A DNA stretch of 55,076 nt. Source: an uncultured Pelagibacteraceae bacterium (GTDB taxonomy: Bacteria > Pseudomonadota > Alphaproteobacteria > Pelagibacterales > Pelagibacteraceae). Within the stretch, counting starts at the first letter, position 1, and each line of letters starts with the position of its first letter. Positions 17,435 through 26,582 of the stretch are shown here, one piece after another. Both the position numbers and the translations under genes were made by a program. The notes below the pieces were generated by a model that was given only the letters and a program-made list of their open reading frames with translations, made no database searches and was not told where the DNA came from. Location of the stretch: the NCBI GenBank assembly GCA_902589345.1, contig CACISU010000005.1, forward strand, positions 1 through 55,076. Reading direction: 5' to 3'.

Positions 17435-18025
17435 TTATAGATAAAATGTTGCAATACATGCCAATAAGAGAGACGACATAACATAATTAAATACCTTAAT
17501 AAATTTCTCATTTCTCGCAAATCTTCTAAAAAATTTGCCAACAAAAGTCCAAAAAGTGATACTAATTAGTGCACACACGAAAGAAACAAGAATAACCCAG
17601 AATGAATAATTTATAAAATTATTTCCACCTTCTACATAAGTAGAAACAATAATAATTGCTACAATTACCCCTTTGGGATTTAGAAACTGAAAAAAAAATG
17701 TTTCTATGAATTTTACTGGATTTTCTTTTTTATTTTCTTTTATATTTTTAGAGAATGCAATTTTATAAGCTAAATAAACTAGAAAAATAGAACCAGAAAT
17801 TTTCAAGGTTTCTTGAATTAATGGATAAAGCTTAAAAATGTTTATTAAACCAAAGTTTAATACACAAACTACTGAAGTAAATCCAAAAATTACTCCCAAC
17901 ATGTGTGGAAATGTTTTTATTACTCCAAAATTAAAACCAGAATATGATGCGACTATATTATTGGGACCTGGAGAACAGCTCGTTCCTAACATAAATAAGG
18001 AAAGTGACAAAAGTTCAGGATGCAT
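17435..18025 (-). CDS. LysE/RhtB family amino-acid exporter
   Basis: 196 residues with about six membrane helices. The family motif GTSCSPGPNNIVASYSGFNFG sits in the first helix, and FFQFLNPKGVIVAI lies mid-protein. Members export amino acids such as lysine, threonine or homoserine. It starts 4 bases after the CsaA-like gene, so it is probably co-transcribed with it. The substrate cannot be read from the sequence. Confidence 0.85.
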   Translation of the reverse strand: MHPELLSLSLFMLGTSCSPGPNNIVASYSGFNFGVIKTFPHMLGVIFGFTSVVCVLNFGLINIFKLYPLIQETLKISGSIFLVYLAYKIAFSKNIKENKKENPVKFIETFFFQFLNPKGVIVAIIIVSTYVEGGNNFINYSFWVILVSFVCALISITFWTFVGKFFRRFARNEKFIKVFNYVMSSLLLACIATFYL

Positions 18026-18029
18026 AAAA

Positions 18030-18371
18030 TTAAGCTATAGGTAAACCGTTTTCAGCTTTTTGCGATGGATGAACTAAAGTAACTTTCCCTTCTTTGTCTA
18101 TCGATCCAAGTATAAGTGCTTGAGATTTTATACCTGCTATATTTTTTTCAGGAAAATTACACACACCAATCACCTGTTTTCCTAATAAATTATCTTCATT
18201 ATAATAATGTGTTATTTGTGCTGATGATTGTTTTATTCCAATTTCTTTTCCAAAATCTACTTCCACAACTAATGAAGGTTTTCTTGCTTTTTCATTTTTT
18301 TTTACAGATATTACAGTACCAAGCCTTATATCTACTTTGTCAAATATGTCGTAGGTTATTTGTTCTTTCAT
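18030..18371 (-). CDS. csaA: CsaA-like tRNA-binding domain protein
   Basis: 113 residues, a single EMAP/OB-fold tRNA-binding domain. VDIRLGTVISV at the start, SSAQITHYYNEDNLLGKQVIGVCNFP in the middle and KSQALILG near the end are the usual domain signatures. CsaA binds tRNA and unfolded proteins and has been described as an export-related chaperone. It is divergent from the ArgE-like gene, with 27 bases between them that must hold both promoters. Confidence 0.85.
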   Translation of the reverse strand: MKEQITYDIFDKVDIRLGTVISVKKNEKARKPSLVVEVDFGKEIGIKQSSAQITHYYNEDNLLGKQVIGVCNFPEKNIAGIKSQALILGSIDKEGKVTLVHPSQKAENGLPIA

Positions 18372-18398
18372 AAATTTAATATATAATTAATATTATAT

Positions 18399-19589
18399 AT
18401 GAGTACAGAAAATAATTTGAAACATTTGTATGAAAATTCTATCAAAATACTATCAGATTTAATAGCATTTAAAACAATTTCGGGTGAAGACAATAACCAG
18501 TTAATTAATTATTGTGATGAAATATTAAAAAAATTTGGTGCAACATCTTTTAAAACTTTTGATAAAGATAAAAAAAGAGTCAATCTTTTTGCAACTCTAA
18601 AAGCAAAAAAACCAAATGGCAAAGCACCAATTATACTTTCTGGTCATACAGATGTTGTTCCTGTATCTAAAGGATGGTCTACAGATCCGTTTAAAGTCAA
18701 AATAAAAGATGACAAACTTTATGGAAGAGGCTCTTGTGATATGAAAGGTTTCATTGCATGTGCTCTGGCCTATGCACCAATTTTTTCAAAAGCAAAATTA
18801 GATAGAGATATTCATTTTTCTTTTACTTTTGACGAAGAAACTGCATGCAAAGGAGCTCCTATTTTAATTGAAGAATTAAAAAAAAGAGGAATAATAAAAG
18901 GAATATGTATTGTTGGTGAACCAACAAATATGAAAATAATTGACGCCCACAAAGGCTGTTATGAATATACAACTTATTTTGAAGGTTTGGCTGGCCATAG
19001 TTCTCAGCCTCACAAAGGTGTGAGTGCTGTCGAGTATGCAGCAAGGTATGTAAATAAATTAATAGAATTAAGACAAAAACTAAAAGATAGAGCTCCTAAA
19101 AATTCAATTTTTGATCCTCCTTATTCTACTCTTCAAATAGGAGGAATTTTTGGAGGAATAGCACATAACGTAATTGCTGATAAATGCTTTGTAAATTGGG
19201 AGACAAGACCTGTAGTTAAAGAAGATGGAGTATTTTTAAATGCAGAATTAGATAAATATACAAATGAAGTTCTACTTCCAGAAATGAAAGAAGTTTTTCC
19301 AAACTCATCAATTAAAAAAGAAATAATCGGAGAAATTATTGGATTTGATAGAGTAAAAAATTCAGAGGCATGTGAATTTGTATCTAATATTACTGGTGAT
19401 AACTCTAGAGATGTTGTTTCATTTGGAACGGAAGCTGGTTTATTTCAAGAAATAGGAATAAGTACAGCCGTTTGTGGACCAGGTTCAATTGAACAGGCTC
19501 ATAAAATTGATGAATATATAAAATTAAGTGAAATTAAAAAATGTTTAAAATTTCTTGAGGGAATTAAAAATAAATCTGCTATTAATTAG
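18399..19589 (+). CDS. argE: Acetylornithine deacetylase / M20 metallodeacylase
   Basis: 396 residues of the M20 family. The first zinc ligand region is SGHTDVVPVSKGW, then GRGSCDMKGF, the FDEETACKGAP glutamates and GEPTNMK. A dimerisation lid domain follows, with AGHSSQPHKGVSAVEYA, and a final AHKIDEYI histidine. ArgE removes the acetyl group from N-acetylornithine; related enzymes act on other N-acyl amino acids, including N-acetyl-diaminobutyrate-like compounds. It is a single-gene unit that ends in a hairpin shared with the convergent aldehyde dehydrogenase gene. Confidence 0.8.
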   Translation: MSTENNLKHLYENSIKILSDLIAFKTISGEDNNQLINYCDEILKKFGATSFKTFDKDKKRVNLFATLKAKKPNGKAPIILSGHTDVVPVSKGWSTDPFKVKIKDDKLYGRGSCDMKGFIACALAYAPIFSKAKLDRDIHFSFTFDEETACKGAPILIEELKKRGIIKGICIVGEPTNMKIIDAHKGCYEYTTYFEGLAGHSSQPHKGVSAVEYAARYVNKLIELRQKLKDRAPKNSIFDPPYSTLQIGGIFGGIAHNVIADKCFVNWETRPVVKEDGVFLNAELDKYTNEVLLPEMKEVFPNSSIKKEIIGEIIGFDRVKNSEACEFVSNITGDNSRDVVSFGTEAGLFQEIGISTAVCGPGSIEQAHKIDEYIKLSEIKKCLKFLEGIKNKSAIN

Positions 19590-19608
19590 GATGTTTTAGA
19601 TCCTAATT
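19584..19608. terminator. Bidirectional hairpin holding both stop codons of a convergent gene pair
   Basis: AATTAGGAT, a 7-base loop and ATCCTAATT form a perfect 9-bp stem. The TAG stop of the plus-strand deacetylase (19587-19589) and the TAG stop of the minus-strand aldehyde dehydrogenase (19603-19605) both lie inside the stem. There is no long T tract on either side, so it may act as a weak two-way terminator or a 3' end stabiliser. Confidence 0.5.
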
Positions 19609-21036
19609 CCATCCGCCTACGGTTTTTACTTCTAGAAACTCAATAAGACCCTCTGTTCCTGCTTCTCTTCCAATTCCTGAATGTTTATAACCACCAAATG
19701 GTGATGCAACAGCTATACCAACACCATTTACGTCTACCATTCCTGATCTGAGTTTTCTTGCAACTCTTTTGACTTTCTCTTTATCTTGTGTTTGAATATA
19801 ATTTGTTAGTCCATAGGGAGTGTCATTAGCAATTGAAATAGCCTCTTCTTCATTTTCAAATGGAATTATAGACAATACAGGACCAAAAATTTCTGTTCTT
19901 GCAATCTCCATTTGGTTGTTAACATCAGCAAAAACAGTGGGTTTTACATAATAGCCTTTTTCAAAACCTTTAGGTTTTCCAGTTCCGCCAGCTACTAGAT
20001 TAGCACCTTCGTCAATTCCTTTTTGAATTAAAGTTTGAATTTTGTTGAATTGAACCTCTGAAACTACTGGTCCTATATGATCGCCATCTTTTTGAGGTAA
20101 ATCTACTTTGGTATTATTTGCTAATTCTTTCACCTTCTCTACTGTTTCATTATAAATTGATTTTTCAACAAGCATTCTTGTAGGAGCGTTGCATGATTGA
20201 CCAGAATTTCTAAAACATCTTAGAACACCTCTTGCTACAGCTTCTGAGTCTGCATCTTTAAAGATTATATTTGCTCCTTTTCCTCCTAATTCTAAGCTTA
20301 TTCTTTTAAAATCTTTTGCAGCATTTTGAGAAATTAGAGCCCCTGCTCTAGTAGAACCAGTAAAAGATATCATGTCAATATCTGGATGGCTTGTTAAGGC
20401 GTCTCCAGTGATTGCTCCATCTCCATTAACTAAATTGAAAACTCCAGGAGGAAACTTTACCTCGTCTATCATCTCTGCAAGTAACATTGATGATAGTGGA
20501 GCTATCTCAGATGGTTTCAATACTACTGTACATGCAGATGCTAAAGCTGGGATTACTTTTAAATTAACTTGGTTTATTGGCCAATTCCAAGGTGTAATCA
20601 AAGCACATACACCTTTTGGTTCGTACAATAATTTTTGATTATTTTTTTCTTCTCCTAAATCTTTTTCAAATTTAAAGTCTTTTAAAATATTTTTAAAAGA
20701 TTTGATATGACTAGCTCCTGTAGCGGCCTGCATCTCTGTTGAAAATTTCATAGGAGCTCCCATTTCAAGAGAGATCAATTTTGCCATTTCAGCCCATCTT
20801 TTTTTATAAACTACATATAATTTTTCTAATAATTCTAATCTTTCTTCTTTTTTAGTAAAAGCCCAAGTTTCAAAAGCTTTTTTGGCAGCACTGACTGCAT
20901 TATCTATATCTTTTTTTCCACCAAGAGATATTTCAGCACACGTTTCCTCGTTTGATGGATCAATCACCTTGTAATTTCTTGGCTCTACAGGTTTGACCCA
21001 ATTTCCATTAATATAAAAATCTTTTTTATTTAACAT
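19603..21036 (-). CDS. NAD(P)-dependent aldehyde dehydrogenase
   Basis: 477 residues with the complete ALDH signature: TPWNWPINQ (cofactor site), LELGGKGAN with the general-base glutamate, NSGQSCNAPTRM with the catalytic cysteine, and EIFGPVLSI. It oxidises aldehydes to acids. It lies 14 bases after the agmatinase-family gene on the same strand, so oxidation of an aminoaldehyde from polyamine breakdown (for example 4-aminobutanal or 4-guanidinobutanal) is a reasonable inference. A close paralogue of the same length is at 33072. Confidence 0.85.
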   Translation of the reverse strand: MLNKKDFYINGNWVKPVEPRNYKVIDPSNEETCAEISLGGKKDIDNAVSAAKKAFETWAFTKKEERLELLEKLYVVYKKRWAEMAKLISLEMGAPMKFSTEMQAATGASHIKSFKNILKDFKFEKDLGEEKNNQKLLYEPKGVCALITPWNWPINQVNLKVIPALASACTVVLKPSEIAPLSSMLLAEMIDEVKFPPGVFNLVNGDGAITGDALTSHPDIDMISFTGSTRAGALISQNAAKDFKRISLELGGKGANIIFKDADSEAVARGVLRCFRNSGQSCNAPTRMLVEKSIYNETVEKVKELANNTKVDLPQKDGDHIGPVVSEVQFNKIQTLIQKGIDEGANLVAGGTGKPKGFEKGYYVKPTVFADVNNQMEIARTEIFGPVLSIIPFENEEEAISIANDTPYGLTNYIQTQDKEKVKRVARKLRSGMVDVNGVGIAVASPFGGYKHSGIGREAGTEGLIEFLEVKTVGGWN

Positions 21037-21050
21037 GTGGGAAATCTAAC

Positions 21051-22010
21051 CTATAGTTTTTTTTTTGCAAATAGATTTGTTAATTCATAAACTATTGTTG
21101 CTGCTGCTAAAGAAGTAACTTCAGCATGATCGTATGCTGGAGAAACTTCAACAACATCTGCTGAAATTAAGTTTAGTCCTGATAATCCTCTTATAACATT
21201 GACAATTTCTCGTGTAGTCATACCAGCTATTTCTGGTGTTCCAGTTCCAGGTGCAAATGCAGGGTCAAGAACATCTATATCTATTGATAAATATAATGGA
21301 TTTTTACCAACTCTTTTTCTAATTCTATCAACTATTTTATCTATTCCTTGTGTTTGAAATTCATCACAATGTATTATTTTAAATCCAAAACTTTCGTCAT
21401 TTTTTAAATCGTCGCGACTATATAATGGTCCTCTAATTCCTACATGCATTGAAGCATCGTCTAAAAATAAATTTTCTTCTCTTGCTCTTCTAAATGGGGT
21501 TCCGTGAGTATAGGGAGCTCCAAAGTATGTATCCCAAGTATCCAAATGTGCATCAAAATGAACTAACGCAACTGGTCCGTTATTAATTTTATTTATTGCT
21601 TTAAGTAAAGGAAAAGCAATCGTATGGTCTCCACCCATACTGATTATCCCTTTAACTTTATTTAATAAATCTGTGGCTCCTACTTCTATTTGCTTAATTG
21701 CCTCATCGATATTAAATGGATTACAAGTAATATCACCTGCATCTGCAACTTGCTGCTCTACAAATGGTTCGGTATCATAATTTGGATGATAGTTAGTTCT
21801 TAAGTGTCTAGAGGCTTGACGAATGCTTTGAGGTCCAAATCTTGCGCCAGGTCTATAACTTGTTCCTGCATCAAATGGGATACCAACAATCGCTACATCA
21901 CATTGATCTACATCTCTTAATTCTGGTAGTCTTGCAAAAGTTGAAGGTCCTGCAAATCTAGGAACTTTAGTTCCACTAACTGGTTGTATAGTTTTTTTAT
22001 TTTTTTTCAA
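21051..22010 (-). CDS. speB: Agmatinase/ureohydrolase family protein
   Basis: 319 residues of the arginase fold. The manganese ligands appear in the usual places: MGGDHTIAFP, HFDAHLDTW and SIDIDVLDPAFAPGTGTPE. Agmatinase cleaves agmatine to putrescine and urea; relatives act on guanidinobutyrate or guanidinopropionate, and sequence alone does not separate them. It is followed at 14 bases by an aldehyde dehydrogenase, and a polyamine-type ABC transporter lies upstream on the same strand, which supports a guanidino/polyamine role. Confidence 0.82.
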   Translation of the reverse strand: MKKNKKTIQPVSGTKVPRFAGPSTFARLPELRDVDQCDVAIVGIPFDAGTSYRPGARFGPQSIRQASRHLRTNYHPNYDTEPFVEQQVADAGDITCNPFNIDEAIKQIEVGATDLLNKVKGIISMGGDHTIAFPLLKAINKINNGPVALVHFDAHLDTWDTYFGAPYTHGTPFRRAREENLFLDDASMHVGIRGPLYSRDDLKNDESFGFKIIHCDEFQTQGIDKIVDRIRKRVGKNPLYLSIDIDVLDPAFAPGTGTPEIAGMTTREIVNVIRGLSGLNLISADVVEVSPAYDHAEVTSLAAATIVYELTNLFAKKKL

Positions 22011-22078
22011 ACTATGATTATATATCTAAAGAGAGAGATAATAAAGGAAGTAATAAATATTTTCTATATTTAGCAAAT

Positions 22079-24301
22079 TTAATTTACTAAAAGTTTACCA
22101 GTAGCCAAGGTGTGTTTTATTCTTTCTTGGGTTTTGGTCATTTCAATTAGTTTCATAAAAGAATCTAACTCAAGTTTATAAAGATCATCTTCAGATAAAG
22201 TTTTTTCTAACGAAGTGTCACCACCACTAAGGACATTTGCAAGCTCTGTTCCAACTATCATTCCATGATCTAATATAATCTTTTCATTATATAACTTTTC
22301 TAAAACTTTTTTCATTTTTTCTTTTAAAGTTTTTCCAGATAATTTAAATTTACATTCTTCAGGAGGTGTAAATTCTTTATTTTCTAATAATACCTTTTTT
22401 GATACTTCAAATAAACTGTTTCTATTCATTACTTTTTTATCTTCTGGTCTTAAAAATTTTAATGGTTCTGCTTCAACTGTTGAAGTTGCAGTTTTTCCAT
22501 AACCAATAATATTAAATACTTTTAAAGGAGCAAAATCAGGATCTGCTTTAGCTTCGTCTGTTTGCATCCATCTCCACAAAACTTCTTTACACCCTCCACC
22601 AGCTGGAACTAGACCAACTCCAGTTTCGACTAAGCCCATAACAATATTTGAATGTGCTACAACAAAATTAGATTGAATTGCAACTTCTTCTCCTCCACCT
22701 AGAACTAGTCCTGATGGAGCAGATACCACAGGGTGATCTGAATATTTTAAATGCTTACAAGTTTCTTGAAAATACTTAATAAATTTTTCTATAGATTTAA
22801 AATCACCTTTGTCAGCAAAATTCATTGTATATGTTAAATTTACTCCTGCTGAAAATTGCATACTTTCATTAATAATTATCAAAGGTTTGTCAGTTGCATT
22901 TTTTAATGCATCCATAGAGTCATAGTCTAATGCACAAGCTTTTGTTGTGAATTCAACAATGTTAAAATCTTTAAATCTATAAATTTCAGCAGATTTATTT
23001 TTATCTATTTTAGTTGCTTTTGGTTTAATTTTACCCAAAGTTTCTATATCGGTATATTGCTGTCTTTCACCATAGAAATTTTCATCTATCGTTTTTGATA
23101 AGTTTTCTAAGAATTTATTATTTTCAAAATTATCAATACGACTAAAAAAATTTTTAACTCCAATTGATTTTAACATCTCGAATGGGCCCATTGCCCAATT
23201 AAAACCAAGTCTCATAGCCTCATCAATATCATTAAATTTATCGGTAATGCCAGGAACTAATGATGATGCATATTTTATTATTTTTGAAATAACTGACCAT
23301 GCGTATTCACCATATTTATCTTTCCTATTAATTAATAAGTTTAAATTTACAGTATCAATACCAAGTTCAATTTTTTTTGATGTAGAGTATTCTGACGTTT
23401 TAAGATCAATTGCTTCTAGAATTTTTTGATTTTTTTGCTTATTCATTCTGTAAAAGCCACCCTTGCCTTTTCTTCCAGTATATCCAGATTGAATTAATTT
23501 TGTGATTAATGGAATTTCTTTAGCAACTGCTTGAAAAGGATCATTTTTTGGAAGTTCTTTTATAAAACTTTTTAAAACATCTGCCATTAAATCAATCCCA
23601 ATTAAATCATAAAGACCAAACACTCCTGTTTTTGGTATTCCCATAGGTCGGCCGAAAACTGCATCTGCTTCCTCAATGGATAAATTCATTTTAAAAGCCT
23701 CAGTCATTGCTACTTGCATAGCAAATACTCCTATTCTATTTCCTAAAAAGCCTGGAGTATCATTGCAAACTATTGCTCCTTTACCTAATTCTTGTTCACA
23801 AAATTTTTTTAGTGAATTAATTTTATTAAGATCATTATTTTCATTTTTAACAATTTCTAATAAACCCATATAACGAACAGGATTAAAAAAATGAGTAATA
23901 CAAAAATCCTTTTTTTGATCGTCATTTAATTTTTCAGATAAAACTTTTATAGGTATAGATGAAGTATTAGATGAAACTATAGCTCCTGTTTTCCTTGAGC
24001 TAAAAATTTTTTCATAAATATTGTGTTTAATATCTATTCTTTCAACAACTGCCTCCACTATCCAATCAGCATCTTTTACTGAATCAAAATCATCATTTAT
24101 ATTACCAATATTAATATTATTTATTTTTGATTTATCTATTAATAATGGTGGTTTAGATTTATGAATTCTATCTCTTGCTTTTTGTGAAATTTCAGTTGTT
24201 AAGTCTAGAAGCGTCACAGGAATATTTGCGTTACACAAATGAGCGGCAATACCACTTCCCATTGTTCCTGATCCTATAATTACGACTTTTTTTATTTCCA
24301 T
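22079..24301 (-). CDS. Bifunctional 3-hydroxyacyl-CoA dehydrogenase / enoyl-CoA hydratase (FadN-like)
   Basis: 740 residues. The N-terminal NAD-binding Rossmann domain (IGSGTMGSGIAAHL) and the 3-hydroxyacyl-CoA dehydrogenase C-terminal domains fill about residues 1-400. A crotonase-like domain follows, with GLVLGGGEEVAIQSN and GLVETGVGLVPAGGG at about 520-590, then a helical tail. This dehydrogenase-first order matches FadN/YusL-type enzymes, not FadB. They hydrate enoyl-CoA and oxidise 3-hydroxyacyl-CoA in beta-oxidation. No thiolase or acyl-CoA dehydrogenase lies beside it here. Its place between agmatinase and the ABC transporter is probably incidental. Confidence 0.82.
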   Translation of the reverse strand: MEIKKVVIIGSGTMGSGIAAHLCNANIPVTLLDLTTEISQKARDRIHKSKPPLLIDKSKINNINIGNINDDFDSVKDADWIVEAVVERIDIKHNIYEKIFSSRKTGAIVSSNTSSIPIKVLSEKLNDDQKKDFCITHFFNPVRYMGLLEIVKNENNDLNKINSLKKFCEQELGKGAIVCNDTPGFLGNRIGVFAMQVAMTEAFKMNLSIEEADAVFGRPMGIPKTGVFGLYDLIGIDLMADVLKSFIKELPKNDPFQAVAKEIPLITKLIQSGYTGRKGKGGFYRMNKQKNQKILEAIDLKTSEYSTSKKIELGIDTVNLNLLINRKDKYGEYAWSVISKIIKYASSLVPGITDKFNDIDEAMRLGFNWAMGPFEMLKSIGVKNFFSRIDNFENNKFLENLSKTIDENFYGERQQYTDIETLGKIKPKATKIDKNKSAEIYRFKDFNIVEFTTKACALDYDSMDALKNATDKPLIIINESMQFSAGVNLTYTMNFADKGDFKSIEKFIKYFQETCKHLKYSDHPVVSAPSGLVLGGGEEVAIQSNFVVAHSNIVMGLVETGVGLVPAGGGCKEVLWRWMQTDEAKADPDFAPLKVFNIIGYGKTATSTVEAEPLKFLRPEDKKVMNRNSLFEVSKKVLLENKEFTPPEECKFKLSGKTLKEKMKKVLEKLYNEKIILDHGMIVGTELANVLSGGDTSLEKTLSEDDLYKLELDSFMKLIEMTKTQERIKHTLATGKLLVN

Positions 24302-24350
24302 AAACGAAATGATTTTTAACTTATAATAGTCTATCTGAAAATGATAAAAT

Positions 24351-25232
24351 TTATCTGTGTTTAATTCCCCTTAATCTTTCAGATCTTCTTCTTAACATCT
24401 CCACAGTTGTTAATAAGGCTATTGATAATGCCACTAAACATGTTGCCATACACAAAATAACAGGGCTAGTTTCTTGACGAAGTCCTGCCCACATTTGTTT
24501 TGGTATAGTTATTTGCTCTACGCTACCTATGAACATAACAACAACAACTTCATCAAAAGAAGTAATAAATGCAAACAACCCTCCAGAAATAACACCTGGC
24601 AAAATTAATGGCATAATAATTTTAAAAAATGTACGCATTGTGTCTGCTCCTAAGCTTTGTGATGCTCTAATTAAATTCGTATCAAATCCAGTTAAGGTAG
24701 CTGTGACTGTAATTACAACAAATGGGGTTCCAAGAGCAGTATGTGCAAGAATTAGTCCTAGATAGCTGTGTGTTAGTCCAATTTTTGAATAGAAAAAAAA
24801 CATTCCTGCTGCTGTTATAATTAGTGGAACGATCATTGGTGAAATTAATATTGCCATAAGAACAGGTTTGAATGGCATATGTGGTCTGCTTAAACCTAAA
24901 GCAGCAACAGTACCTAAAGCAGTTGCAAGAAGTGTAGCAATAATTCCAACAAAAAAACTATTTCTTGTTCCCAACATCCATTTATCAGATACTACAGTTG
25001 TATCTCCTATACTACTTATACCAACCATTTGTCTGTACCATCTTAAAGACCAAGCCTCAGGTTCGAAGTTCATAAATTCTTTTGTAAATTCAAAAAATGG
25101 TGATGCGCTAAATGACAAAGGTAGAATTATAAAAATTGGTGCAATTAAAAAGAAAAAAACAAAACCACAATAAGTTAAAAAAGAATAGTATCCTATTTTT
25201 TGTCCAGTTGTTGCATATGCAGGTAAAGCCAT
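24351..25232 (-). CDS. potC: Polyamine-type ABC transporter permease, PotC-like
   Basis: 293 residues with six membrane helices and the BPD_transp_1 domain. The cytoplasmic coupling motif for the ATPase is in LIRASQSLGADTMRTFFKIIMPLILPG. It forms the second inner-membrane subunit of the importer. It starts 2 bases after the PotB-like gene and is the last gene of the transporter set in transcription order. Confidence 0.85.
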   Translation of the reverse strand: MALPAYATTGQKIGYYSFLTYCGFVFFFLIAPIFIILPLSFSASPFFEFTKEFMNFEPEAWSLRWYRQMVGISSIGDTTVVSDKWMLGTRNSFFVGIIATLLATALGTVAALGLSRPHMPFKPVLMAILISPMIVPLIITAAGMFFFYSKIGLTHSYLGLILAHTALGTPFVVITVTATLTGFDTNLIRASQSLGADTMRTFFKIIMPLILPGVISGGLFAFITSFDEVVVVMFIGSVEQITIPKQMWAGLRQETSPVILCMATCLVALSIALLTTVEMLRRRSERLRGIKHR

Positions 25233-25234
25233 AA

Positions 25235-26494
25235 TTATCCTAATTTAATATTTTCAATTCCTACTATTTTATTATAAGCCCAATATAGAACAGTCATCAT
25301 CGCTAAAAGTATAGCTCCTAATGAAGCACAAAGTCCCCAGTTTAAAGTAGTTTTTAAATGATAAGCGATCCAATTTCCTACCATTTGCCCATCTTTACCC
25401 CCTACTAGTTCAGGTGTGATGTAGTAACCAATGGCTATAATAAATACAAGCAAACATCCTGCACTAACTCCTGGAATTGAATTTGGCATATAAACTTTAT
25501 AGAAAGCATGTAAAGGAGATGCTCCTAGATTTAAAGCTGCTCTCATATATGTTGGTGATATTGTTTTCATAACACTAAACAAAGGTAAAACCATAAAAGG
25601 TAGTAAGATTTGTGTCATTACTATTACTACCGCAGTTTGATTGTACATAAGCTGCATTCGATTTTCATCTGCTAGCACATTTGACATAACTAATAAGTTA
25701 TTAAGGACACCTTTTTGTTGCAACATAACCATCCAAGCAACAGTTCGGACTAACAAAGAGGTCCAGAAAGGCAACAACACACATATCATTAAAAGATTGC
25801 TGTATTTCAATGGCAACGTTGCAAGTAAATATGAAATTGGATATCCTAGAATTAGACAAAAAAATGTAACTAAAATACTTACCTTGAAGGTTTTAATCCA
25901 TGTTTTGTTATAAATTCTTCTGTTTTCTTTTTGCTGAACTATATTTTTATTAGAGTCATATTTTAAATCAACTGCATTTAAATAGTATCCCATGGTTGTT
26001 GGATCTACCATTTGGCCGAGAGCTTTCCAGTATTCAGGATCTCCCCATTTTTTATCAATTGAAATCATTTTCTCTTTGTAAGGGCCCTCTTCAATTTTTT
26101 TAAATTTTCTTTTTGATTTTTTTAGTAAACTTTTCCAACCAGATTTAGAATAATTCATTCTGGTACTAGCTTTGCCTATATCGTAGCCTTCGCTATTTTT
26201 TACCTCAAAAAACATTGTTTTATAAACTTCTTCTGAAGGCAATCCCTGTCTGTCCCATTTTTTATAAACCTCAAACGTTTTTGGGAAAACTGTGTTTATT
26301 TGTCGATCATCAATACTTCGAGATAACATATCGCCAATTGGAACTAGGAAAGTAATTAATATAAATGACAAAAGTGGAAGAACTAAAAGAAATGCTCTGA
26401 TTTTATTTTTACGTTCAGCTTTTTTAAGGCTAACTTTTAATGGAATTCCATCAGTTGTTAGTATTGGCCCTGTTGATGTTTGGACTTGGCTCAT
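25235..26494 (-). CDS. potB: Polyamine-type ABC transporter permease, PotB-like with long extra loop
   Basis: 419 residues, about 130 longer than E. coli PotB. After the first helix (about residues 34-55) there is a hydrophilic stretch to about residue 200, rich in lysine and aromatic residues, before the remaining helices. The coupling motif is ALNLGASPLHAFYKVYMPNSIPG. The extra segment should face the periplasm and could touch the binding protein; I recall similar long PotB-like permeases in marine alphaproteobacteria. It partners the PotC-like permease 2 bases downstream. Confidence 0.82.
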   Translation of the reverse strand: MSQVQTSTGPILTTDGIPLKVSLKKAERKNKIRAFLLVLPLLSFILITFLVPIGDMLSRSIDDRQINTVFPKTFEVYKKWDRQGLPSEEVYKTMFFEVKNSEGYDIGKASTRMNYSKSGWKSLLKKSKRKFKKIEEGPYKEKMISIDKKWGDPEYWKALGQMVDPTTMGYYLNAVDLKYDSNKNIVQQKENRRIYNKTWIKTFKVSILVTFFCLILGYPISYLLATLPLKYSNLLMICVLLPFWTSLLVRTVAWMVMLQQKGVLNNLLVMSNVLADENRMQLMYNQTAVVIVMTQILLPFMVLPLFSVMKTISPTYMRAALNLGASPLHAFYKVYMPNSIPGVSAGCLLVFIIAIGYYITPELVGGKDGQMVGNWIAYHLKTTLNWGLCASLGAILLAMMTVLYWAYNKIVGIENIKLG

Positions 26495-26530
26495 AAAATT
26501 TAAATAAAAATAAAATTATTATACAATAAA

Positions 26531-26560
26531 AAAAAGGCGAGATAAAAATCTCGCCTTTTT
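26531..26560 (-). terminator. Hairpin between binding-protein and permease genes
   Basis: AAAAAGGCGAGA, a 6-base loop and TCTCGCCTTTTT form a 12-bp stem. On the minus strand it is followed by a run of T. It lies 22 bases after the PotD-like stop and 36 bases before the PotB start. In this position it probably works as a partial terminator or RNA-stability element, giving more binding protein than permease. Confidence 0.85.
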
Positions 26561-26582
26561 AAAGTTATATTACAAGTAATTA

